Part shown: piece after piece, positions 55,772 through 64,000 of the stretch
Numbering within the stretch: position 1 is the first letter of the stretch
Layout of the letters: each line of letters begins with the position of its first letter
NCBI GenBank assembly: GCA_964019695.1
Contig: OZ026520.1
Span: forward strand, 94,341,824 to 94,405,823
From: Loripinus fragilis
Taxonomy: Eukaryota > Mollusca > Bivalvia > Lucinida > Lucinidae
Direction of reading: 5' to 3'
Length of the DNA: 64,000 bases
Translations under genes and position numbers: made by a program
The notes under the pieces: model-generated
Databases searched by the model: none
What the model saw: the letters and a program-made list of their open reading frames with translations, nothing else
What the model was told of the DNA's origin: nothing

Positions 55772-56806
55772 TATGGATCTCCTTGCTGCTTTTTAGAGAA
55801 ATGCTTCGACCTGCTATAACTGATTTATTTTGTTTTGGAGCCAAGAGCACGGGTGTAGACCTATATTCGCAAACTAAATTCTAACACTCCAAGCATCAAG
55901 AAGTTGTCAGTCATTACATTTTCAAAGAAAGCGAGAACTTACATGTTTTGTGTTTATGTGCATTTCTATGACATAAAAACAAAGAAAAATGAAATTAAAA
56001 AAAGTTGGGTCGACCAGGATTCAACCCACAATTAACGTATCTCTGGAGCTATTCCGACTAACCACACGAGTACTGTGGAAAGTACAACTTCATTGAGTTA
56101 TCGCAATCGTACCAAGACGTTTATTTCCGTAATTGCTCGAAACATACCGATTGCACTCGATCCATCATGAAAAACTATATATTTAGTGTTAATACCGTAA
56201 TAATTTATTCATGCATAAAGGTCAGGATCAGGTTAATTTAGTAGAGGTATAATATCTGGTTTTATACTGTTTTCGAAAGAGTAAATTGTTTAAGCATAGA
56301 AAGGTATGAGCTAATCTGTTCTTTTGGACAAGTAAACTTTTCTTTGAACAAGTACATTATGGCCATTTACTTGTCCCTGGACAAGTAGATAATTTTGATA
56401 TTTCCACACCCCTTGGACAATGATGTAAAAATCATTTGGAAAACACGAAAAATTAAGAAATTTGACATGTTAACTTCTTAACACGTCCTCGATTAAGTGT
56501 GTGATTAACAAAATTTTGACGACTTCGTCATTAAGGCTGGTTTTCACAGATTAATTGTGGCTCATATGTATACTTATATTTCTGTTCTAGCAGGTTGAGT
56601 GCTATATGGCCTTTTGAAAAAAAAGTAGATTTCCCATAGAATTTACTCCACTTTAGACATTTGTAAAACAACATGTTGGATATTGGGCTTAAGTTTCAGC
56701 CTGTACCATCTCCTATAAGGACTTTTTTCGTCCTGATCTGGTTCCAAATTGTTTACAAACGTTATCAGTTGCCACTAGCAGGGAAAGAGTTAAGTTTAGT
56801 AATTTA

Positions 56807-57022
56807 TTAACCTTTAAAGTGCCAATCACAACAAATGTTGTCTGTTTTGTCGTCTTCTGAAATGTTTTAGAAGCATCTTTGACAAACAGTGTGGATCCAG
56901 ATCAGACTGCTCACTGTTTGCTTCTACACTTTCATAAGTCAATAATGTTAGCAAATATATGCAGCAGATGACTGAAGCAGACAGTATTTTCAGATGCATT
57001 TTTGTCAGCACTTTAAGGGTTA
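56807..57022. mobile_element. TTAACCTTTAAAGTGCC MITE
   Basis: Ends TTAACCTTTAAAGTGCCAAT and AGCACTTTAAGGGTTA; sits 85 bp before the ABHD6 start exon. Confidence 0.75.
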
Positions 57023-57145
57023 TGGTGTCCAAATATTTAGGCCAAACAAAACATATTACCGTATGCTTAATATAATTTTACTTTTTTTTTTATTTTGTCT
57101 CTTATAGTCTATAATTGTGGCCATCTCAACAGAGCAAAATTGTAC

Positions 57146-57169
57146 ATGATCATCAACAGAGCCAAATAG
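57146..57169 (+). promoter_or_regulatory. Short upstream ORF in the ABHD6 leader
   Basis: ATG at 57146 opens a 7-codon frame (MIINRAK, TAG) in the 5' UTR part of the exon, out of frame with the main start at 57232. May lower translation; inference only. Confidence 0.5.
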
Positions 57170-57231
57170 CACCATCAAGAAAGCCAAATTGTACACATTT
57201 TGACCAGCGAGAAACCCAAGTCAGAGCCACA

Positions 57232-57335
57232 ATGATCGATGTGACGCTTCTCCAGTATTTACTAGGGGCAGCAGCTGGGATTGGATTTATTGTCTATATG
57301 TTCTACCCCATATTATTGCTCCAGCTGTATTTCAG
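57232..57335 (+). CDS. ABHD6: ABHD6 coding exon 1 (membrane anchor)
   Basis: Exon begins at about 57108 after TCTCTTATAG. Coding MIDVTLLQYLLGAAAG ... LLLQLYF plus 2 nt; donor GTAAGC. Confidence 0.88.
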
Positions 57336-60300
57336 GTAAGCAGGTTTATCCATGACTCGAACCCCTAACTTCGCTCTTGGCCTACTGGGGAATTTTTCAT
57401 GCTTTTGTCCACCAACAGTTGAGTTGTCATTTACTGACTTTTTTCAAAATTAAAAATTTCATAAGATTCTTTCAGGAACACTACCAGAGTGTCAAACAGT
57501 TTGGATCCAGATCAGAACCATTCATTTCATTCATTCATTTATGGCTTGCCATTATTGCTTGTATCTTGAAGTAACAAAGTTGATGTCTTGGGTTATAGAA
57601 TGAGAATTGCCATTCACAGTATTGGAATGCCAGTGGTCCATCTTAAAAAGTTTAGGTCCTAGAACATTCTCAGTCATTATATACCATTCAAATAGCCTTA
57701 CTGTGAATATGAAGTGCTATGTACTTTGATTTTTCACACAGAATGTTCAAGAACACCCAACTTACATAACATATAATTTATCCTTTAGTTTGAATATAGT
57801 CCATTTGACAAGTGACAGAATGGGAAACAGTGCAGCCCCTGATAAGATAGCTAATTCAGGATCTAGGTAAATGTAACAAAAACATTTTAGCTTTGTCCCA
57901 ACAGCAGACCAGTCACTCACTAAAATTGTTTAGCTTATCAAGCCTCCCAAAAATGAATTTTCTTATTTCTTATTCAATACATATATTGTGGGTACTCAAA
58001 AGAACCATCTCAATACATATGTTTAAATTGTGAGATTAACCCTTGTCCCGCCAATATATTTTTGTCCTGAAAATGTTGTCTGCTTTTTATGTCCGTTGCA
58101 TTTATTCACATGCACTTCAGAACTTTAGTTTAGATTTTATCATGGAAGCAAATACTATGAACCCAGATCAGGCTGCTCCCCATGGGAGCAGTCTGATCTA
58201 AGTCCATATTGTTTGCAATATATGCTACCTAAGAACCTTAGCAGAAGAGAGAGCAGATGACAAAAGTCATGACTGGCATTAAAAGGGTTAAAAATGATCC
58301 CAGTTTTACCCTTAAAAAGTTAGCTTGTCATGATCTATGGCCTGTGTAGACTGGGGTTTCCTGAAATGACATTTCTTTTTGTCAGGGCTTCAGTATGGCA
58401 GAGTGGCATGAGGCTCAAGTATGTCACCATTGATGGTTTAACCCTTTGCTATGGTGAAAAGGGACAGAGAAAAAAGGGAACAGCCAGTATGCTTCTGATC
58501 CATGGTTTCTCAGCAGACAAGTTTATGTGGGTGCCTCTTGTAAAGGTTAGTACATGTATCATAAATTTTACAGTAAAACCTGTGTAAAATGGCCACTCTC
58601 AAAAAGACCAAAAGTTGGTTTTCAAGACCAATTATTGCTTAATGCAGGTCAAAAGTATTGCAGAATGCTCCAAGAGAGCATTCAGCAATACTTTCGACCT
58701 TCATTAAGCTACCATTTGACATTAAGATCTTCATTTTGTCTATTTTTGAGTGGCCGTTTTACACAGGTTTTACTATAGTTGCGTTACATAATTGCTTGCA
58801 AACAGCATTTCTAGCTGCTTGTGTTTCTTGATGCTAAACATTGAAGTCATAAGATCTAGACCTTGCCTTAGGGTGAAGTAAAGTCAACATCAGCTCATAC
58901 TATGTGGTACTGCATCAAGTGCAACAATCATTCGCCCCAAAACCTATGTAAGCTTATCATAGCATCTGTCACTTCAAACATTTTGACAGAAGCCAACATC
59001 ATTTGATTTTTGCAGAAGTGCGCCTGTGTGGTCAGGATATTATTGTTTCAAAAGTAGAAAGGTCCAGTGCTAAAATATGCTTGACTGTTGGTCAACCTCG
59101 GTGGCCAATAATACTTATTTATTCCTACAGTAAACACACCTGTCTCATGCCATTAAAGCTGTCCTTCGCACATAGGTTATCTTAAACAATGGCTAGGAAT
59201 TTGATGTTTAAACCAAAATTTTGCAATATACATTTTAATTTTTTTTGCTGTCTTAAGAAAGCAAATGAGGGATGATGTTTGACATGAACTGTCTGCTGGG
59301 AGATGATTCATATGAAAAATCAAGACTTAGTCTCCTTGAAATTCCAAAAAGATATCCCAAAATTGTAGACTATAATAGTCATGATTGTGTTTTAATGGTT
59401 ATGATCAAAGCAGTAATTTCAAAGGCCTTAATCTCCAGATTTAGGATTTTTTGACAACTGGTCTTTTTGGTGCATGCAAATTATTGACTTTTACTTCACC
59501 ACCTTACATGTAATTGTTAATCACATATACTGCAGCCACCTACCTGCTGTCTGAGTCTTGGTACTAAATAAGTTTTGTTCTTTTTCTTTCAGAATCTGCC
59601 CAGTGATGCTCATGTTATAGCTGTTGATCTACCTGGTCATGGAGACAGTGACACACCAACAGACGACTATGATATATCTCATATGAACACTGTCATTAAG
59701 ATGCACAAGGTTGTTTTGCATTAATCACTTAAAGTGCCAATCACAACAAAAGTTGTCTGCTTGTTGCAGTCTGTTAAAATGCTTTAGTAGCTTACTAGCT
59801 TTTTGATAAACAGTGTGGACCCAGATCAGACTGCTACAGTCTGAGTCTGATTTGGGTCTACACTGTTTACCTTTAGTTGCATTATAAATAATGTTAGCAA
59901 AATATATGCAGCAGACAACCTCAGCAGACAACATTTTCAGATGCATTTTTGAGCGGGCAATTAAAGGGTTAAATGAGATAAAGATGCTAGGATATATCTT
60001 TTTTAGCTCGCCCATACACAGTACCAAAATGTGTAATTGCTTTTGCGTCCAGTCTGGCAGTCTGTATCTCAAAAACCATTCGAGAAAAGTTCATGAAACT
60101 ACACAAGATGATGCACAAGAAATTGTAACTCTGTGTTGACTACGTTTTGGATTATGGCCCTTGTTCACATTGTTTCAGATATTTTTATAGAAATTAACTC
60201 CAAATGATTTGTAGAGTGCAAGACCTGTTACTCTGTGTAGCTATTTTGGGTGGTTATGACCCTTTGGAATTTAATTTAGTAGATTTTGTGATGTTGTCCC

Positions 60301-62942
60301 CTCATTAAATCTAAATCCATTTCAGATATATTCATATAAGTTTACACAAATGAAAACACCATTATCACATGAGATGATGCCCTTATCTTAGCACTTCTGT
60401 AAGAGATGTTGCAAAAGCATTGACCTCTTCTACTATAAAAACAAACTTCAGCACTAGAAATTCAATGTTCAATGATTTTATAATTTTCATCTGTCATCCC
60501 TCAACATATACAGTAGGCCTTGCAAACATTATTGTGTCAAACTGGATATATTCTTTCCTTCAAAAAAAGTTGCACATTATCTTAACCCTTAGCCCGCCAG
60601 TCACAACTTTTGTCGTTGTCTGCTCCTCTCATCTGAACATGTTCTTAGGTAGCCTATATTGCTAACAATACGGACCCTGATCAGATTGCTCCCAAGGGAG
60701 CAATCTGATCAGGGTTCATATTGTTTGCTTCCATGAAGAAATCTAGTCTGAAGTGCACTTGAATACATGCAGTGGACGTAAAAAACAGATAACTTTTTCA
60801 GTACAAAAAATAAAGTTAGGATATAGGGCCGGATCCAGGATTTCTGGAAAGGGGGTTCATATGTATAAAGGTGGGGCAGAGTTCGCCTTGCAAATTTTAT
60901 TTCATTTTTTTTAAATATCCCATGAAAATGAAGTAATTTGGGGGGGAAGGGGGGGTTCGAGTGGATCCGCCACTGGAATAAGGGTTAATTACATGTATTT
61001 CCATTTCTTTTCAGCTGATAGATGAAATAGGATTCAATAAAGAACCATATCATCTTATTGGAATGTCTATGGGCGGAGCTTTGGCAGGACTGTATGCTGC
61101 AAAATATATAGAAGAATTACATTCTCTCACTATGATCTGTCCAGCTAGTAAGTAGAAATGAGCCGCAACATGTGATTTTCAACAATGTGACATTTTGACA
61201 AGTGTAGATTCAGACGAGCCTATGCAGCCTCCTTTTAAGCTTAGAAACTCAAAATAATGTTCAGTCAGTAGCTTAAGACTCATAGAATATTTAAGCGACT
61301 AGCAAAGGCTCTGATCAGACTGCGCATGCGCAGGCTGATCTGAGGCTTTGCTGGTCGCACAAACCACATTGTTGGTAATCTCATGTCGTGGCTCAAATAA
61401 ATACATTTCCCTCAGATTTTTAATTCCATAGAATGTCAAAAATACTGAATTTGCTGCTCTGATATATGTTGAGTTTGTCTAAAGTCAATTTACCATTTAA
61501 TTTGCCATTGTTTATAGTTTGTAGGCATACTGCAAGTTTTAAGATTTGAATGTCTAAAGTTCAGGATTTGTTTTGTTTTCAGTTTTGAACTTTCACCCAT
61601 GTAACTCAAATTGAAAAAAAGTGTTTTATCAGGCCCCCAGATAAGAGTGTGTAACTGAATTTTTTTTTTATTTCTCAACCAAAACATATGTTGTGGGTAC
61701 TCAAAAGAACCATCTCGATGAGACGGTCCTTTTGAGCACCCAAAACACATGTTTAAACTGATGTATAAGTAAATAATCGCAATTTTACGCCTAAAAATAG
61801 CTTAACTGGCCCTATATTTTATGTTTATTTCAGTGAAGACCCCTGTAAACAGCCCTTTCTGGAAGGTATTATTACAAGCTATAGAAGATGAGGTGGAAGA
61901 GATACATATGACCTGTGACCTTATGTTCCCCAAGACAGCTAAAGAAGTTAGACATATGATGGACTATGTTAATTATCACAAGATGTGGGTGCCTTCTCAG
62001 GTATGTAAAAGGCTGTATAGCTGTATAGTAAAACACCTAAAATTGGTACAGAGAAGCTAAGATAAATGGGTCGTGGTGCAAGAAAACCTGATTTTATTGC
62101 ATGGGAATAACAAAGGCCCAGACCAGTCTGTGTGTCTGCACAGTCTGTCCAGAGCCTTTGTTATTCCCTCTCTGGTAAGTTTGATGGCTGAACTCGACAT
62201 ACGCAAAATTTCAATATTCTAGCTAGTCTCTGTAGCTGCACAGGCTGGTTTAATGCAAACCCTGAAGACAGGTTTTCTCACATTGAGGTCCAAATAATGT
62301 AGACCCAGACCAGAGTATTTTGATTGGATATTGTGAGAGATTGTGTCTTTGTGTATGCAGTGAACCTTAGATATCATATTTTTGCACACCAGAAAGAAAA
62401 TACCATACTTTTAACCTGGGATATTAAAATTCATATCTCACACAGATGTTCTTACCCAGGCAGAACTCGGAAGTCAAGTGACGTTATTTTTATGTAAAAG
62501 TGACGTCATTATGTCTATATGTCACATCTCAACATACATTCACCTTTTAATGATGAGCAAGAGAAAGAATCCATTATTTGTGTGAGGATGGGATTGAAAA
62601 ATCTGATCTGCCCCTCGGTATCACTGTTTATCATCAGTTGGCAAGCCGTGTGATGCCAAATGGTGATCCTTGGGACAGATTTTTCCAACCTCAAACCCAT
62701 GATAGATTCTTATTTTGAACCTAAAAAGGTCTAATTTGGTCATTCAAATCCTGATAGCTGGTAATGGTGTATCAATTCGATACATTGCATCATCTCACTC
62801 GCAAATGTGATGTTATGTGATAAAAGAAATTAGCAAGCTATCTATAAGCATGTCAAACTACTACAGCATGTATTATTATTATTACAGATTCTTCATGCCG
62901 TTGCAGAATTCAGAAAGAAGTATTATCCATTTCATGAAAGAT
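57232..62942 (+). CDS. ABHD6: ABHD6-like monoacylglycerol lipase, first six coding exons (gene continues right)
   Basis: Exons 57232-57335, 58386-58545, 59593-59709, 61015-61147, 61834-62000 and 62888-62942 join in phase to 245 residues plus 1 nt of a protein of about 337. It is an integral-membrane serine hydrolase that cleaves 2-arachidonoylglycerol and other monoacylglycerols. Features: N-terminal membrane anchor (about 5-33, YLLGAAAGIGFIVYMFYPIL), oxyanion-side HGFSADKFMW (74-83), VDLPGHGDSD (about 99-108), nucleophile Ser145 in GMSMGG, and a cap region (about 172-245). The catalytic Asp and His lie beyond base 64000. The start is the first ATG in frame; the exon has a short uORF. ABHD6 is chosen over other alpha/beta hydrolases because of the anchor and the HGFSA and GxSMGG context; a lineage-specific paralogue is possible. 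Confidence 0.9.
57336..58385 (+). other. ABHD6 intron 1
   Basis: Carries half a CATATG-hairpin MITE (57943-58029) and a TTAACCCTT MITE (58036-58291, palindrome CAGGCTGCTCCCCATGGGAG). Otherwise unassigned. Confidence 0.6.
58386..58545 (+). CDS. ABHD6: ABHD6 coding exon 2 (HGFSA motif)
   Basis: 160 nt; (R)ASVWQSGMRLKYVTIDG ... SMLLIHGFSADKFMWVPLVK; GTTAGT donor. Confidence 0.92.
58571..58766. mobile_element. Fold-back MITE, mariner-like ends
   Basis: AGTAAAACCTGTGTAAAA ... GGCCACTC at the left and the inverse at the right, with TA next to both ends. The core palindrome AGTATTGCAGAATGCT is shared with 4886-4927. Confidence 0.7.
58767..59592 (+). other. ABHD6 intron 2 remainder, nothing assigned
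   Basis: No exon or clear repeat recognised. Confidence 0.45.
59593..59709 (+). CDS. ABHD6: ABHD6 coding exon 3
   Basis: 117 nt, phase 0 to 0; NLPSDAHVIAVDLPGHGDSD then TPTDDYDISHMNTVIKMHK. Confidence 0.93.
59721..59972. mobile_element. TTAACCCTT-type MITE just after ABHD6 exon 3
   Basis: ATCACTTAAAGTGCCAATCA ... GCGGGCAATTAAAGGGTTAA; central GGACCCAGATCAGACTG palindrome. Starts 12 nt from the donor. Confidence 0.75.
60000..60340 (+). repeat. Fragment of a bivalve-style tandem-core element
   Basis: TTTTAGCTCGCCCATACACA, GTCTGTATCTCAAAAACCAT and TGACTACGTTTTGGATTATG resemble the arms of such elements. Only one unit, low confidence. Confidence 0.4.
60582..60988. mobile_element. TTAACCCTT MITE with a nested GGATCC-type repeat
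   Basis: Outer ends CTTAACCCTTAGCCCGCCA and AAGGGTTAA; palindrome CTGATCAGATTGCTCCCAAG. At 60826-60976 a second repeat is inserted (GGGCCGGATCCAGGATTT ... GAGTGGATCCGCCACTGG). Confidence 0.7.
61015..61147 (+). CDS. ABHD6: ABHD6 coding exon 4 (nucleophile Ser145)
   Basis: 133 nt; LIDEIGFNKEPYHLIGMSMG then GALAGLYAAKYIEELHSLTM, ICPA plus 1 nt. A MITE begins within about 10 nt of the donor. Confidence 0.94.
61155..61398. mobile_element. GAGCCA-ended MITE
   Basis: ATGAGCCGCAACATGTGATT / ATCTCATGTCGTGGCTCAAA ends; inner CAAAGGCTCTGATCAGACTG hairpin. Confidence 0.8.
61631..61812. mobile_element. CATATG-hairpin MITE
   Basis: Starts CAGGCCCCCAGATAAGAGTG, as at 23679; ends 22 bp before exon 5. Confidence 0.75.
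61834..62000 (+). CDS. ABHD6: ABHD6 coding exon 5 (cap region)
   Basis: 167 nt; (M)KTPVNSPFWKVLLQAIED ... PKTAKEVRHMMDYVNYHKMW, VPSQ; GTATGT donor. Confidence 0.92.
62001..62887 (+). other. ABHD6 intron 5
   Basis: Has one hairpin (62088-62175, GGGAATAACAAAGGCCCAGA ... AGAGCCTTTGTTATTCCC). The stretch 62290-62760 shows no assigned feature. Confidence 0.5.
62888..62942 (+). CDS. ABHD6: ABHD6 coding exon 6
   Basis: 55 nt; ILHAVAEFRKKYYPFHER plus 1 nt; matches the QQILQGLVDVR position of ABHD6. Confidence 0.88.
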
Positions 62943-63051
62943 GTAAGTATACAGATCTGAGCTAAAACATTTTTCATGCTCAACTCAGCTGGGTATGAAA
63001 TTTCAACTGCTCATAGAAAGTAAAATACTGCCTAAAAGTCTTTGAATGCTG

Positions 63052-63229
63052 AGGGAGAGCAGTGGCTCAGTAGTAGAGTACTTGACTCGAGAAGGATGGA
63101 GTTGCGGGTTCAAGTTTTTGAGCAAGACACATTATTCCTTGCTTAGCTGGTTCAACCCAGGAAGACCCATCCCAACATAACTGAAAAATTGTTGACTGGG
63201 AAGTTAAGAATCAAATCAAACAAAATCTT
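63052..63229 (+). repeat. tRNA-derived SINE, sense copy
   Basis: Head GAGCAGTGGCTCAGTAGTAG (box A) and GCGGGTTCAAGT (box B), body TTGAGCAAGACAC ... AGCTGGTTCAACCCAGGAAG, tail GAATCAAATCAAACAAA. The copy lacks part of the middle. Confidence 0.75.
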
Positions 63230-63415
63230 TGGATGCTGCATGCTTTTTTGTCATTTGCTGATATTTTTTTTTCCAAATTAACATTTGAAATACAGGAATA
63301 CTATCAGCGTATCAAATAGTTTGGAACTTGATCAGGCCAAACATTTTATTGGTCCTGATCTGGGTCCAAATTGTTTGCAAAGTTAATAGCAGGCAACACT
63401 AGCAGGCAAATAGTT

Positions 63416-63910
63416 ATATTTACATTTTCAAAGCAAGCCTTTAATGAATCTTAAGATTTTGCAACCGTTCATAGCCTCATGAAAAACATAAATTTGATTG
63501 GCAGCTGCCAAGCTCACGACTATGCAATACGCTTCGAACATTGAATTCATTCGCCAGACGTGACACTGGTGTTTTGATTGACAGCAAGCCACACCAGAGT
63601 CACACATGCAAAACAAGTTATTGTTTGCTCCATTGGCTGTCCGTGTTCACACTGGCTGTTCCGCTTTTCTGTTTTACACTCCATCAAAACCCTTTATATG
63701 ATTACATATTGAATACAAAACTGGTTTGTTTCCTAAATTGTAAGTAATTTCTATATTTTAGATATTTTTAAAAAAAATGTTAATATAAGCAATAAATTCA
63801 ATTTTTGGTCTGTTCATGGAATCATGAATACTTATTGTCAGTGACGCCCTTATCAGGCTTCACTTACTTTGCAAGAGACCCGAAGTATTCATGATCAAAA
63901 ATCGAATTTA
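63416..63910. repeat. Dispersed repeat, copy 2 of 17765-18300
   Basis: Same order of blocks as copy 1, ending in the inverted pair TCATGAATACTT / AAGTATTCATGA. Confidence 0.75.
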
Positions 63911-63934
63911 TTTCTTAAATGAACTTGATAATTT

Positions 63935-64000
63935 AAGATTGATTTTCTCATTTCTTAACCAAAACATATGTTGTGGATGATCAAAAGAATTGTCTGATTG
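63935..64000. mobile_element. CATATG-hairpin MITE, cut by the window edge
   Basis: AACCAAAACATATGTTGTGG then GATCAAAAGAATTGTCTGAT; the right arm lies outside. Confidence 0.55.

Larger units (their letters stand above)
55088..56262. mobile_element. TIR element with tRNA-like modules at both ends
   Basis: ATTAACCTGATCCTGGCCTT (55104) is inverted at 56221-56241 with one mismatch. Inside are two tRNA-like segments in opposite orientation (55263-55352 plus, 56010-56080 minus) and a nested GAGCCA-MITE (55537-55771). Confidence 0.55.

Overview
This is eukaryotic nuclear DNA, most likely from a bivalve mollusc. The genes are split by many introns with GT-AG splice sites, and the space between exons is packed with short palindromic elements, tRNA-derived SINEs, tandem-core elements carrying ACGG microsatellites, and decayed retroelements. 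The organism call rests on the repeat style plus metazoan-type genes and is inference, not a database match. There is no sign of operons, CRISPR or prokaryotic signals.

Three protein-coding genes can be read exon by exon. (1) At the left edge, on the minus strand, are the first two coding exons of a selenophosphate synthetase (SEPHS; 2728 down to 760). The first coding exon carries an in-frame TGA (2624-2626) exactly at the catalytic Sec/Cys position, so this looks like a genuine selenoprotein (SEPHS2 type). The rest of the gene lies beyond base 1. (2) On the minus strand from 43849 down to 16009 is a complete RBM17 (splicing factor 45) gene. It has 13 coding exons, including a 15-nt microexon; all reading phases close, giving 393 residues with a G-patch and a C-terminal UHM/RRM. 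(3) On the plus strand, from 57232 to beyond the right edge, are the first six coding exons of an ABHD6-type monoacylglycerol lipase (245 residues visible, catalytic Ser145). RBM17 and ABHD6 are head to head across about 13 kb of repeat-rich DNA.

Everything else is mobile or repetitive. 0-16 kb: SEPHS intron and upstream DNA with retroelement tails, fold-back elements, SINEs, a Helitron-like element (7.55-8.76 kb) and a 63-bp satellite (12.4-13.5 kb). 16-44 kb: RBM17 introns with two more satellite-type elements, a Penelope-like retroelement (28.7-32.2 kb) broken by three stop codons and by a nested 655-bp DNA transposon, and a 4-kb tandem array (38.6-42.66 kb) that itself hosts an insertion with 9-bp target duplications. 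44-57 kb: intergenic region with a non-LTR retrotransposon carrying an intact 693-codon frame between 9-bp target duplications (49.9-52.2 kb), pieces of a second non-LTR family, and several TIR elements. 57-64 kb: ABHD6 introns with many palindromic MITEs.

The three host genes act in unrelated processes (selenium metabolism, pre-mRNA splicing, endocannabinoid/lipid hydrolysis). Their adjacency does not suggest a joint system.
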